NCBI RefSeq assembly: GCF_030412785.1 | Contig: NZ_CP125295.1 | Location: forward strand, 3,844,001 to 3,908,000 | Direction: 5' to 3' | Length of the DNA stretch: 64,000 nt | Source of the DNA: Paraburkholderia sabiae | Lineage (GTDB): Bacteria; Pseudomonadota; Gammaproteobacteria; Burkholderiales; Burkholderiaceae | In this document: piece after piece, positions 20,969-29,130 of the stretch | How the letters are laid out: every line of letters begins with the position of its first letter | How positions within the stretch are numbered: the first letter of the stretch is position 1 | The notes under the pieces: model-generated | What the model saw: the letters and a program-made list of their open reading frames with translations, nothing else | Databases searched by the model: none | What the model was told of the DNA's origin: nothing | Translations under genes and position numbers: made by a program

Positions 20969-22105
20969 CTAATCCAGCGTGCGCCGATAGAAGCGCACGG
21001 CAATGGCCATCACGACAACCGTGAAGATCGCGACGGGCCAAACCGACGGCCACAAGTCCGCCCAGCCATTGCCTTTCAGCAGAATGCCGCGCACGAGCCG
21101 GTTGAAATACGTAAGCGGAAGCAGATTGCCGATCCATTGCGCCCACACAGGCATGCCCGCGAACGGGAACATGAAGCCCGACAGCAGCAGGCTCGGCAGA
21201 AAGTAGAAAATGGTCAGCTGCATCGCCTGCAACTGGTTCTGCGCAATCGACGACAACGTAATGCCGACCGTCAGATTCGCCGCGATGAACAGCAGCGCCG
21301 CGACATACAGTGCGACCAGACTGCCGACGAACGGCACATTGAACACGAATCGCGCCGCCGCCAGAATGATCGACGATTGCACGAGCCCGATCGCGATATA
21401 CGGCACCAGCTTGCCCGCGATCACTTCGAGCGGCAGTACGGGCGTCGCGAGCAGGTTTTCCATCGTGCCGCGCTCGCGTTCGCGCGTCATCGCGAGGCCC
21501 GTCATCATGACCATCGTCAGCGTGAGGATCGTGCCCATCAGGCCCGGCACGACGTTGTACTGCGTGATCCCCTCTGGGTTGTACAGTCTGTGAATCTCGA
21601 CGTCGAACGGGGCGGGCTTGCCGGTCAGACGCTCGAGCGGCCCCTTCATGTCCTTGTCTGCGACGGATTGCACGAGTCCGGGCAGCGCGGCGAGGGGCGC
21701 CTGCGTCGCGGTGGGATCGGTGGCGTCGGCTTCGACCAGCAGCGAAGGGTGCTCGCCGCGCAAGAGACGCCGCGAAAAATCGACGGGAATCGACACCACG
21801 AAGGTCACGTCGCCGCGCGCCAGCGCTTGCCGGCCGGCCTCGTCGTTGGGCAGCGTATCGACGACACGGAAGTAGTCGGAGTTCTTCATCGCCGCGACGA
21901 AGCTGCGCGAAAACTGACTCTCATCGCCGATGATGACGGCCGTGTGCAGATGCTTCGGATCGGTGTTGATCGCGAAACCGAACAGGGCGAGCTGCATGAT
22001 CGGCAAGCCGACGATCATGCCGAACGTGATACGGTCGCGCCGCAACTGGATGAACTCCTTGAGCACGATGCCCCACCAGCGCGTCACGGAAAAGAAGCGG
22101 CTCAC
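20969..22105 (-). CDS. ABC-2 type efflux permease (YhhJ/YbhS-like)
   Basis: A 378-residue membrane protein. The GTG start at 22105 overlaps the ATPase stop in GTGA, indicating translational coupling. One N-terminal helix (LPIMQLALFGFAINTDPKHL) leads into a large periplasmic domain. Five C-terminal helices follow, including the ABC-2 signature region RERERGTMENLLATPVLPLEV and FYFLPSLLLSGFMFPFAGMP. The layout matches YhhJ/YbhR/YbhS drug-export permeases, which work as dimers. A longer reading frame extends upstream over the ATPase gene but is out of register with the family. Confidence 0.92.
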   Translation of the reverse strand: MSRFFSVTRWWGIVLKEFIQLRRDRITFGMIVGLPIMQLALFGFAINTDPKHLHTAVIIGDESQFSRSFVAAMKNSDYFRVVDTLPNDEAGRQALARGDVTFVVSIPVDFSRRLLRGEHPSLLVEADATDPTATQAPLAALPGLVQSVADKDMKGPLERLTGKPAPFDVEIHRLYNPEGITQYNVVPGLMGTILTLTMVMMTGLAMTRERERGTMENLLATPVLPLEVIAGKLVPYIAIGLVQSSIILAAARFVFNVPFVGSLVALYVAALLFIAANLTVGITLSSIAQNQLQAMQLTIFYFLPSLLLSGFMFPFAGMPVWAQWIGNLLPLTYFNRLVRGILLKGNGWADLWPSVWPVAIFTVVVMAIAVRFYRRTLD

Positions 22106-23058
22106 GATGGTTTTCCGTAGTTGTCGGCCGAGCGGCTCATCATGTAGATGAAGACGTCTTCGAGACCGGTTTCGATCTGTTCGATCCGCACGGGCAGGCC
22201 GGAGGTGATCTGCCGGATGGCTTTTTCGAGCGCCGCGTGGTCGTGGCCGCTCGCGTGCAGCGCGGAGCCGAACACGACGGTCTGATCGACGCCAGGCGTT
22301 TTTCGCAGCCGTTCCGACAGTTCGGTCAGGCGCCCGCCGTGAATCGCCCATGTCGCAAGCGCCTGCGAATCGATCACTTCCTGCGCAGTGCCTTGCGCGA
22401 GCAGCTTCCCATACGCGATATACGCGAGCTTGTGACAGCGCTCCGCTTCGTCCATGTAGTGTGTGCTGACCAGCACCGATATTCCCTGCGCGGCAAGCCG
22501 ATGCAGCTCTTCCCAGAAGTCGCGGCGCGCGGTGGGATCGACGCCCGCTGTCGGTTCGTCGAGCAGCAGCAGTTTCGGTTCGTGCAGCATGCAGGCGGCG
22601 AGCGCGAGCCGCTGCTTCCAGCCGCCCGACAGCGCGCCTGTCATCTGATCCGCGCGCGTCTGCAAGCCGAGGTTTTCGAGCGCGCGGTCGACCTTCTCCT
22701 TGCGATCGCGCATCTGATAGATGCGTGCGACGAAGTCGAGGTTCTCGCGGATCGTCATGTCTTCCCAGTACGAGAAGCGCTGCGTCATGTAGCCGACATT
22801 GCGCTTGATCTGCGCGCTGTCGCGCACGATGTCGTAGCCGAGGCAGGTACCGCTGCCGGAATCGGGCGTGAGCAGGCCGCACATCAGACGGATCGACGTC
22901 GTCTTGCCGCTGCCGTTCGGGCCGAGAAAGCCGAAGATTTCGCCATGCGCGACCTGCAGCGTCACGTCGTTGACGACGTGCTTGTCGCCGAAATGCTTGT
23001 TCAGGTTGTGCACGTCGATCGCGAGCGAGCCTTGCTGCGTGTCGTTTTGTGCGCTCAT
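22102..23058 (-). CDS. ABC-2 type efflux ATP-binding protein
   Basis: A 318-residue ATPase with Walker A GPNGSGKTT, Q-loop GYMTQRFSYWED, signature LSGGWKQRLALA, Walker B LLLLDEPTAGVDP and switch His STHYMDEAERC. The C-terminal extension after residue 230 is typical of drug/lipid exporters. The ATG at 23058 overlaps the upstream adaptor stop (ATGA), and the gene's own stop overlaps the permease start. It has one nucleotide-binding domain, unlike the fused double-ATPase RbbA/YhiH type, so it probably acts as a homodimer on the permease dimer. Confidence 0.94.
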   Translation of the reverse strand: MSAQNDTQQGSLAIDVHNLNKHFGDKHVVNDVTLQVAHGEIFGFLGPNGSGKTTSIRLMCGLLTPDSGSGTCLGYDIVRDSAQIKRNVGYMTQRFSYWEDMTIRENLDFVARIYQMRDRKEKVDRALENLGLQTRADQMTGALSGGWKQRLALAACMLHEPKLLLLDEPTAGVDPTARRDFWEELHRLAAQGISVLVSTHYMDEAERCHKLAYIAYGKLLAQGTAQEVIDSQALATWAIHGGRLTELSERLRKTPGVDQTVVFGSALHASGHDHAALEKAIRQITSGLPVRIEQIETGLEDVFIYMMSRSADNYGKPS

Positions 23059-24029
23059 TGCAGCGTCACCGAAACGGGCTGGCCGGGATGCAGGCGCGGC
23101 GCATCGTCGACGGAAGGATGCGCTTCGACCATGAACACGAGCTTCGCGCGGCTCTCGTTGCTGTAGATGACGGGCGGCGTGTATTCGGCCGAACTCGATA
23201 CGTAAGTGATCTTCGCGTTCACATCCGACGCGCAGCCGTCGCAGTGAATCGTCAGTGCGCGACCGGGTGCGAGCGAGCCGACCACGGTTTCCGGGACGAA
23301 GAAGCGCACCTTCACGTTTTGCGGCGGCAGCATCTGCACGACGGGGCTGCCCGCTTGCACCCATTCGCCGACGCGGTACAGCGTGTCGTAGATGCGGCCT
23401 TTGGCGGGCGCGCTCACGCGCTTCTGGTCGAGCTTCCATTGCGCCTGCGCGACGGCGGCCTGCGCCGCTTCAACCTGCGCGGACTGTGCTAGCAACTGCT
23501 GCGAGCGGCCCGGCAATCGCGCGACCTGAACTTCGTGCGTGAGTTCGCGCACTTGTGCATTGGCGGCATCGGCGGCGGCGCGCGTATCGTCGAGCTGTCC
23601 CTTCGGAATGCCACCGACGCGATACTGCGCCTCGTCGCGCGTCAATTGCAGCGTGGCCTTGCGCGCATTCGCAATGGCCTGCGCGAGTTGCGCCTTCGTC
23701 ACGTCGACTTCGGGCGGACGCTTGCCCGTCTGGATATCCGCGAGCTGCGCGCGGGCCGCGGCGAGCTGTTGCTGGGCCTGCTGCAAGGCCGCCGTTTCGT
23801 CGACGGATTCGAGCGCGAACACGGGCGCGTCCGCCGTGACCTGATCGCCGCGCGCAACCTGAAGTTGCGTGAGCTTGCCCGATTGCGACGAGCCGAGATA
23901 CACGAATTCGCCTTCGACATAACCTTGCCAGGTGTTGCCGGCATGTTGCAAGCACGCGCCGAGCACAGCGCAGACGGCGAGCGCAGTGACGAGCCGCGCG
24001 CCGCGCGCGAAGAAAGGGAAGGGCTTCAT
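23055..24029 (-). CDS. HlyD-family periplasmic adaptor lipoprotein
   Basis: A 324-residue membrane-fusion protein. The start at 24029 overlaps the TetR stop (ATGA). A lipobox LGAC at residues 23-26 predicts lipid anchoring. A first biotinyl-lipoyl half (GKLTQLQVARGDQVTADAPV) precedes a long helical hairpin (about 80-200, rich in Ala/Gln, including RDEAQYRVGGIPKGQLDDTR). The second lipoyl half is RVSAPAKGRIYDTLYRVGEW, followed by a beta-barrel domain with the Cys pair in HCDGCASD. It resembles YbhG/YhiI adaptors and links the ABC permease to the outer-membrane factor. Confidence 0.93.
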   Translation of the reverse strand: MKPFPFFARGARLVTALAVCAVLGACLQHAGNTWQGYVEGEFVYLGSSQSGKLTQLQVARGDQVTADAPVFALESVDETAALQQAQQQLAAARAQLADIQTGKRPPEVDVTKAQLAQAIANARKATLQLTRDEAQYRVGGIPKGQLDDTRAAADAANAQVRELTHEVQVARLPGRSQQLLAQSAQVEAAQAAVAQAQWKLDQKRVSAPAKGRIYDTLYRVGEWVQAGSPVVQMLPPQNVKVRFFVPETVVGSLAPGRALTIHCDGCASDVNAKITYVSSSAEYTPPVIYSNESRAKLVFMVEAHPSVDDAPRLHPGQPVSVTLQ

Positions 24030-24745
24030 GTGCTGGGCCTCGTCGTAGGACGGCGCGTGGCTTTGCGTGCCATCTTGCGCGCGGGGCTCGCCGCCGGCGC
24101 ACGCATGCCGCCGAGCAGCAATGCCGTCGCGTGTTGCTGTAGTGTCTCGCGTTCGATGGCCGGGAAGCCGCGCACGCTTTGCCACACCTTCGCAGCCGCT
24201 TGCGGCAGCATCACGAGCGCGATGATCGAGTTGAACATCAGCAGCGGATCGAGTTCGGGATTGACCGCGCCCGCCTGCTGCGCCTTCTTGATGCGCGCGC
24301 CGAAGCGTTTGATGTTATCGAACGGAATGCGCGTGATCATCCGGTCGCGCAGCATGCCGCCTTCGTTGATGACTTCGCGCAGCCACAGCGGCGGCAGCCA
24401 CGGCATGCGGCCTGTCACGTCGAACAGACGCGCGACGAATTCGCCGACCATCACGAACGGATCGTCGTTCGAGTCATCCGCGGCGGCGCTCCACACGAAA
24501 CCGACGGAGGGTGCGAGCCGTTCCTCGACGATCGCATCGAGCAGCGTCTCGCGATTCGTGAAGTAGTAGTGCACCAGCGCCGACGTGACCTCCGCGGCGG
24601 CGGCGATTTGCGCGACCGTGGTGGCCGCGATGCCGCGCTCGGAGAAAAGACGCGTGGCGGCGTCGAGCAGGTGTTCGCGCACATCGAAATTCTCGACGAC
24701 GGGGCGGCGGCCGCGAGGTTTGGCCGGTTGACGTTTCGGATCCAT
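24026..24745 (-). CDS. TetR-family regulator of the efflux operon
   Basis: A 239-residue first gene of the leftward efflux operon. The TetR DNA-binding domain lies at about 22-70 (FDVREHLLDAATRLFSERGI, TTVAQIAAAAEVTSALVHYY). The C-terminal helical ligand domain includes WLPPLWLREVINEGGMLRDR. A basic Ala/Arg/Thr tail is atypical but common in high-GC genomes. Gene order TetR-adaptor-ATPase-permease parallels the Escherichia coli cecR-ybhGFSR operon, whose regulator controls drug export. Autorepression is likely, and a candidate dyad lies just upstream. Confidence 0.9.
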   Translation of the reverse strand: MDPKRQPAKPRGRRPVVENFDVREHLLDAATRLFSERGIAATTVAQIAAAAEVTSALVHYYFTNRETLLDAIVEERLAPSVGFVWSAAADDSNDDPFVMVGEFVARLFDVTGRMPWLPPLWLREVINEGGMLRDRMITRIPFDNIKRFGARIKKAQQAGAVNPELDPLLMFNSIIALVMLPQAAAKVWQSVRGFPAIERETLQQHATALLLGGMRAPAASPARKMARKATRRPTTRPST

Positions 24746-24756
24746 GGAACGAAATG

Positions 24757-24772
24757 CTAATTGACGAGTTAG
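24757..24772. promoter_or_regulatory. Candidate TetR operator
   Basis: CTAATTGACGAGTTAG is an imperfect 16-bp dyad (outer CTAA/TTAG exact) centred about 20 bases upstream of the TetR ATG. The position suits autorepression. The symmetry is only partial, so confidence is low. Confidence 0.35.
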
Positions 24773-24947
24773 TTAAATTCAAGCGGGTTTACCTGAGGTG
24801 CGGCAAGCCGCCTCGCGCCGGATGGATGCCGGCCATTCGCGTGTCTCACGGGAGCAAGTCTTCGCCTGGCCGATTTACTGATTGATGTCGCGAGCATTAT
24901 CCGAAGCCGAATAACAAATCAATCATGAAAAACGACCTGAAAAAAGA

Positions 24948-24976
24948 TTGGCAATGCAGAATATTCCGCAGAATAA
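24948..24976 (+). promoter_or_regulatory. Possible sigma70 promoter of the first response-regulator gene
   Basis: TTGGCA (24948-24953), a 17-bp spacer and GAATAA (24971-24976) lie in an AT-rich stretch. This gives a leader of about 108 bases before the TTG start at 25091. Confidence 0.3.
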
Positions 24977-25090
24977 ATGGCGCGGTAATGACTTAGAATA
25001 ATCGATGCAAAGGATCTGTAATCGACAGGCAATTCGTGTGCGCATCGGCAGCTGCAACGCGAATCAGGAAGAAAATCTGGAGAACGGCAG

Positions 25091-25729
25091 TTGGCTTCTA
25101 TACTCATCGTGGACGATCATCCGGCTTTCCGCCTGGTTATCAAGACTCATCTGCTGCAATTGCTCGGCACTCAGGAAGTGTTTGAAGCAGACAATGGCCA
25201 ATCCGCGATGGAAATGGCACGTCAATTCGTGCCTGACCTGACCATTCTCGATCTGGATATTCCGCGCATAAATGGTCTCGATGTGCTCGCGCGTCTGAAA
25301 GCCATATTTCCCGGCATGCGCGTGCTGATCCTGTCGAGTCACGATGCAGCCACCTTCATTTCTCGCGCAATGCGCGCGGGCGCTCAAGGGTTCGTCAGCA
25401 AGTCGCAGGACGTAAAGGAAATCATGCGCAGCGTCGAGGCGGTGATGTCGGGTTATAGCGTGTTTCCCGTCGCGCCCGCGAGCGCTGGCCCGAGCGCGCA
25501 AAGCGGCGCCGAACAGAGCAGGCTGGAGCTGCTCTCCGACAAGGAACTCGTCATTCTGCAAATGCTTGCCAAAGGCATGTCGAACAAAACCATCGGCGAT
25601 GCGCTCTTCATCAGCAACAAGACGGTCAGCAGTCACAAGACGCGTTTGATGAGCAAGGTCGGCGTCGAAACGCTCGTCGAACTCGTCGACTTTGCGCGAC
25701 GCTGTGGCATCGCCACGGCCCAGCAATGA
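25091..25729 (+). CDS. NarL/LuxR-family response regulator (first of three)
   Basis: The 212-residue protein starts at TTG 25091 (GGAG about 8 bases upstream; MASILIVDDHPAFR). The receiver domain at 1-120 has acidic pocket D8-D9, phospho-acceptor D54 in LTILDLDIPRING, and the conserved Lys in FVSKSQD. The LuxR-type helix-turn-helix is at about 145-205 (LSDKELVILQMLAKGMSNKT, ALFISNKTVSSHKTRLMSKV). It belongs to the BvgA/EvgA-like subgroup. Its stop overlaps the start of an Hpt gene (ATGA), so the two are translated together. This suggests a dedicated phosphotransfer partner. No input kinase is adjacent apart from the degenerate hybrid protein encoded on the other strand. Confidence 0.9.
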   Translation: MASILIVDDHPAFRLVIKTHLLQLLGTQEVFEADNGQSAMEMARQFVPDLTILDLDIPRINGLDVLARLKAIFPGMRVLILSSHDAATFISRAMRAGAQGFVSKSQDVKEIMRSVEAVMSGYSVFPVAPASAGPSAQSGAEQSRLELLSDKELVILQMLAKGMSNKTIGDALFISNKTVSSHKTRLMSKVGVETLVELVDFARRCGIATAQQ

Positions 25730-26103
25730 CGGCCGTCTGCGTGCGGACCGCCTTCGGCCTCGCCGTGCAAGCGAATGGGTTGCAGGAAAGAATCGACGCG
25801 CTCGCGCTCGGCGATCGCGCCGTTGCACTGGACGTGACCAGCGCGCTGATTGATACGAACCGCGCAACGCTGCGCTACATGACGGACGCCCGGGACACTA
25901 CCGACTGGGACGGCCTGGCGCGCGCGGCGCACCGTCTCGCGGGTTCGTTGAGCATGCTGCAATGCAGGCCCGAAATCGCGCTGGCAATACGTCTGGAGCG
26001 GGCGGCGCTCGAGCACGACGCGCCGGCTATTGCCGAATTGCTGCCCGTCGTCGCGAAGGCGGTTGCTTGCCTGAACGAGGAACTCAGTGCGCTGCTTGTC
26101 TGA
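25726..26103 (+). CDS. Stand-alone Hpt phosphotransfer protein (first of two)
   Basis: A small 125-residue helical protein with the Hpt signature LARAAHRLAGSLSML. H69 is the expected phospho-accepting histidine, with the following x-L-x-G-S pattern intact. The rest is helical, with LALGDRAVALDVTSALIDTN before and AIAELLPVVAKAVACLNEEL after. Hpt proteins shuttle phosphate between receiver domains. It overlaps the upstream response-regulator gene by ATGA and is followed by a terminator, making a two-gene unit. The same receiver-HTH plus Hpt pairing recurs at 29131-30079. Confidence 0.85.
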   Translation: MTAVCVRTAFGLAVQANGLQERIDALALGDRAVALDVTSALIDTNRATLRYMTDARDTTDWDGLARAAHRLAGSLSMLQCRPEIALAIRLERAALEHDAPAIAELLPVVAKAVACLNEELSALLV

Positions 26104-26305
26104 GCAGGGCATGTTGTATCTATCGTTGGTGCGGCGGCAATTAATACTTGTTAGCGCCAAAACAGGCATTTTCTCCTGCACTGACGAATCCACGCTCTAT
26201 ACTGATCCATAGCGCGGCTGTGCAGCCTTCCCCGGGGCTGCATCGACCAGCCGCGCAAACCGCACACGGTTCTCAGATCGTCTCCACCGTGTCTCGCGGT
26301 GTTTG

Positions 26306-26328
26306 GGCCCGCGTTCTGCGGGCCTTTT
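26306..26328 (+). terminator. Intrinsic terminator after the first response regulator-Hpt pair
   Basis: GGCCCGC (26306-26312), a 5-base loop, GCGGGCC (26318-26324) and TTTT (26325-26328). Another hairpin without a T-run, TGCAGCC/GGCTGCA, lies at 26221-26242. The terminator ends 5 bases before the stop of the convergent hybrid protein. Confidence 0.8.
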
Positions 26329-26332
26329 ATCT

Positions 26333-28345
26333 TCAAGTGCCGGATTGCCGCTGAGATCCACGGCTGTCGAGGTCGTTCATCTGCGCGCTGATACGCGTGA
26401 CGAGTCCATCGAGCAGCGCATGATCGATGGGCCCTCGCGCGGCGCTCGCGCGCTGCAGCGCGTTCATGAGGCCATGATTGCCGACGATGCCCACGGCGCC
26501 CGCAAGCTTGTGCAACGCGCGCCGCATGCCGGGCTCGTCGTGTGACGCACGGCGCCGGGCGAGATCGGCAAGGTCGTCGCTCATCGACTGCTGCCAGTCG
26601 CGCAGCAAGGCGTCGATGTCCACGCCTTGCTCGGCGAGCGAATCGAGCGCGGTGAAATCGTATTTCTCGAGGCGCGTCGACGGGGGAAGCAGGCGCTTGA
26701 GGGCGTCGTCGAGTGCGTTCAGTCCCGATGTCTTGACGAGGATGACGCCGAATAGCGCGCGGTCGCGCTCGCTCATCTTCGTATCGTGATTCGCCGACAG
26801 CAGGATGACCGGCACGGCATGGCTGGAACCGTCAGCCGCTCCGCGCACCTGACGCGCGAGGTCGACGCCGTTCATGCCAGGCATCTGCAGGTCGGTGATC
26901 AGCAGATCGATGCTTTCGCGGCCCAGCACGTCAAGCGCTTCTTCGCCCGAACTCGCGCTGACACAGCGATAACCGAGCACGTCGAGTTGCCGCGCGAGCA
27001 CCTTGCGATTCACATCGTTGTCGTCGACGACAAGGACGTTTTGCCGCTGCGAAGCGGGACGAAATTGCGCCGGCTGCAACGGCACGGGACGTTCGGCGGA
27101 GATGTCAGCCACGTCGCCGCGTGCGTCGCATAGTTGTCGGAGCGCCGTCCACGACAGCGGGTTGAGCGACAACTCGATGCTTCCGTCGCGTTCGCGGATA
27201 CCGCCCGGCAGCGCATCGCGCGTCACGACGATCAGGTGCTTCTCGCCATGCGCAGACGGCATCTGGCCTCGTTCGACAAAGCGATAGTCGATGTGCACGG
27301 GAGGCTTTGCGTCGGACGGCAACGTGGTGATGCCGAGCTTTCTCAACGCCTCGCAGATCGCCTGGCGATCCGTGTAGTTGTCGACGTCGACGCAGGCCCA
27401 GCGGCGCTCGTTGCCGTGCACGGACCATTCGTGCCGCTCGATCGTGAACGGCGCATGCAGCGCGATGCAAACGCCCACGCGCTTGCCTTCGAGGATTGTA
27501 ATGTCGCCGCCCATTTTTCTCGCGATCACGCGAGCGAGTGTGAGGTCGGGATGCTCGCAGATCGTACCGGCTGCCGTTGCCGTGCCGTTGATGCCGATCA
27601 CGATGCGTTGCGCGCCCGCGTTCAGCGATTCGGCGCGTGCAGAGAGCGTAACGACGCCTTGGCCAGACGCTTCCGTCGCATGCACGAGCAGGTTGAACAA
27701 GGTTTGCCCGAGCCTTGCGCGATCGGCAAGTACGAGCGCTGCAACCGAGCGGTCGATGCATATCTGCAGCCGCGCCTGCTGACGCGCGGCAATGGGCGCA
27801 ACGAGCAGTGCGACGCCGTCGATCAGTTCGCGCAGATCGACGGAATCTTCATCGAAAACGATAGCTCGGTCCGCAGGCGGGATGTGATCGAGCGCTTCGT
27901 GCGCAATGTGCGCGAACGTTTCGGCCGCGCTGCGCAGTGGATGGAGCGACGACGTTTCGGGATCGAGCGCATCGCCCAAAGCCCGCGCGCACGACACGAT
28001 CCTGCGCTGCGCGCTGTGCAACACGCCGAGAGCTTCATCGAGCGTCGCGATCGCCTTTTGCTGCGCTTGCGCGAACCCGGCTTCGCGCGTCGCGTGGTTC
28101 TGCTGTTCGGTGCGCAGCAGTGTTTCGAGTTGCTCGACGCGAAATTCGAGCGCACGCTGCGCGTCGCGCGAAAGAGCGGCTGCCCGCAGACCGTGCGCGA
28201 GCAAAAGCAGCGCCGCCGCCGTCGAACCCGCGAGCGGCGCATCGTATGCCGCGAACGAGCCGAATAGCGCGAGTGCGCCGATGGGCGCGCGCAAGCCGAA
28301 CGTGCGAGCGAGTAACGATGCAGTACCGGACGAGCGCAAATTCAT
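26333..28345 (-). CDS. Degenerate BvgS-like hybrid sensor protein (HATPase-like, receiver, Hpt), probable pseudokinase
   Basis: A 670-residue protein. Two closely spaced hydrophobic segments (about 21-53) leave no room for a periplasmic sensor. A coiled coil follows (about 60-105). The dimerisation region around H110 (LHSAQRRIVSCARAL) lacks the HE-x-R-x-P H-box consensus. The ATPase-like part (about 168-300) is eroded: the N-box is LFNLLVHATEAS, without the second Asn; the G1 box is unrecognisable; G2 reads HPDLTLARVIARKMGG, without GxGLGL. The receiver (about 436-545, D485 in LLITDLQMPGMNG, Lys in VILVKTSG) and the C-terminal Hpt (H612 in RALHKLAGAVGIVG) look intact. It probably passes or drains phosphate rather than autophosphorylating. 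It follows a response-regulator gene by 12 bp in one operon. Confidence 0.8.
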   Translation of the reverse strand: MNLRSSGTASLLARTFGLRAPIGALALFGSFAAYDAPLAGSTAAALLLLAHGLRAAALSRDAQRALEFRVEQLETLLRTEQQNHATREAGFAQAQQKAIATLDEALGVLHSAQRRIVSCARALGDALDPETSSLHPLRSAAETFAHIAHEALDHIPPADRAIVFDEDSVDLRELIDGVALLVAPIAARQQARLQICIDRSVAALVLADRARLGQTLFNLLVHATEASGQGVVTLSARAESLNAGAQRIVIGINGTATAAGTICEHPDLTLARVIARKMGGDITILEGKRVGVCIALHAPFTIERHEWSVHGNERRWACVDVDNYTDRQAICEALRKLGITTLPSDAKPPVHIDYRFVERGQMPSAHGEKHLIVVTRDALPGGIRERDGSIELSLNPLSWTALRQLCDARGDVADISAERPVPLQPAQFRPASQRQNVLVVDDNDVNRKVLARQLDVLGYRCVSASSGEEALDVLGRESIDLLITDLQMPGMNGVDLARQVRGAADGSSHAVPVILLSANHDTKMSERDRALFGVILVKTSGLNALDDALKRLLPPSTRLEKYDFTALDSLAEQGVDIDALLRDWQQSMSDDLADLARRRASHDEPGMRRALHKLAGAVGIVGNHGLMNALQRASAARGPIDHALLDGLVTRISAQMNDLDSRGSQRQSGT

Positions 28346-28357
28346 GCAGCCGCCGCG

Positions 28358-28966
28358 TCAGTCGATCAGCTTGTGCAGCGTGGCGAACTCGATCAACGCA
28401 GCGAGCGACGACAGCCCCAGCTTTTCGCACAGCCGCGTCTTGTAAGTGCTGACTGTCTTGTCGCTGAGAAAGAGCCGGCTCGCGATTTCCTTGTTGCTGA
28501 CGCCGCGCGCGAGATATTGCAGCACTTCCATTTCGCGCGGCGACAACACATCGAGACCGCCTGCCTTGCCCGTATGCGGCGCGCTAGCCGGAAAGCAGTC
28601 GAAACCCAGCAGCACGGTCCGCGCGGCCGTGAGCATTTCGGTCAGTTCGCGGCCCTTGCTGACATAACCGTTCGCGCCGGCCTGCTGGGTGTGGAGCGAC
28701 ATCACGTGATCGGGCTTCGCGGATAACACCAGGATGCGGATGCCGTCGTCTTGTGCGCGAATGCGTCGAATCATCGATAGCCCGTCCAGGTTCGGCAAAT
28801 CGAGGTCGAGCACGACGAGATCCGGATTCAGCGATAGGACCATTCTCAGTCCTTCTTCTCCGTCGCCAGATTCGCCTACGATCCGCAACTCCGAATCTGA
28901 ACTCAGAATGCTTGCGATTGCGCCGCGAATCATCGGGTGATCGTCGACGATGACAATTCTTTTCAT
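28358..28966 (-). CDS. NarL/LuxR-family response regulator (second of three), operonic with the hybrid protein
   Basis: About 202 residues from MKRIVIVDDHPMIRGAIASI; an ATG seven codons upstream (28987) is possible but lacks a better ribosome-binding site. The receiver has D8-D9, acceptor D54 (LVVLDLDLPNLDGL) and Lys in GYVSKGRE. The LuxR HTH is LSPREMEVLQYLARGVSNKE followed by LFLSDKTVSTYKTRLCEKLG. Very close in style to BvgA/EvgA. It is the first gene of a leftward pair with the degenerate hybrid protein and divergent from the third regulator, so the Hpt of the hybrid protein is its likely phosphodonor. Confidence 0.9.
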   Translation of the reverse strand: MKRIVIVDDHPMIRGAIASILSSDSELRIVGESGDGEEGLRMVLSLNPDLVVLDLDLPNLDGLSMIRRIRAQDDGIRILVLSAKPDHVMSLHTQQAGANGYVSKGRELTEMLTAARTVLLGFDCFPASAPHTGKAGGLDVLSPREMEVLQYLARGVSNKEIASRLFLSDKTVSTYKTRLCEKLGLSSLAALIEFATLHKLID

Positions 28967-29105
28967 TCTTGGCCCGTTCTTTATCATCGTGAACCGAAAA
29001 CATGCTGTTTTTCAAGGGTTCACTGGGAGAAAACTAAGGTACGATTCTAGCAAGGCGGCGAACTACGGATTGCTGATTAAGTATTGAGACCGCTCAGTTT
29101 ATGTA

Positions 29106-29129
29106 GTAAGAAAAATCCTACATTCTTAC
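29106..29129. promoter_or_regulatory. Inverted repeat resembling BvgA-type heptads upstream of the third response regulator
   Basis: GTAAGAA (29106-29112) and TTCTTAC (29123-29129) are exact inverted copies 10 bases apart. They contain TAAGAAA (reverse complement TTTCTTA) and ATTCTTA. Both fit the BvgA heptad consensus [TA]TTC[CT]TA, although half-site orientation and spacing differ from the best-known Bordetella sites. The repeat abuts the GTG start of the regulator and sits in the 164-base divergent promoter region shared with the second regulator. Confidence 0.4.
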
Positions 29130-29130
29130 A

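Larger units (their letters stand above)
24746..25090. other. Divergent intergenic region between efflux operon and response-regulator gene
   Basis: 345 bases without a gene. Besides the TetR dyad, it has an 8-bp inverted repeat TGATTGAT (24879-24886) / ATCAATCA (24918-24925) 31 bases apart, an AT-rich stretch from about 24890 to 25015, and a tandem GCAGAATA (24956 and 24968). No small ORF with a convincing ribosome-binding site was seen. Confidence 0.5.

Noticed and set aside
22106..22882. Upstream extension of the efflux permease frame across the ATPase gene
   Set aside because: It lies over the ATPase coding sequence in another frame and has shadow composition. The GTG at 22105 with GTGA overlap matches the family start.
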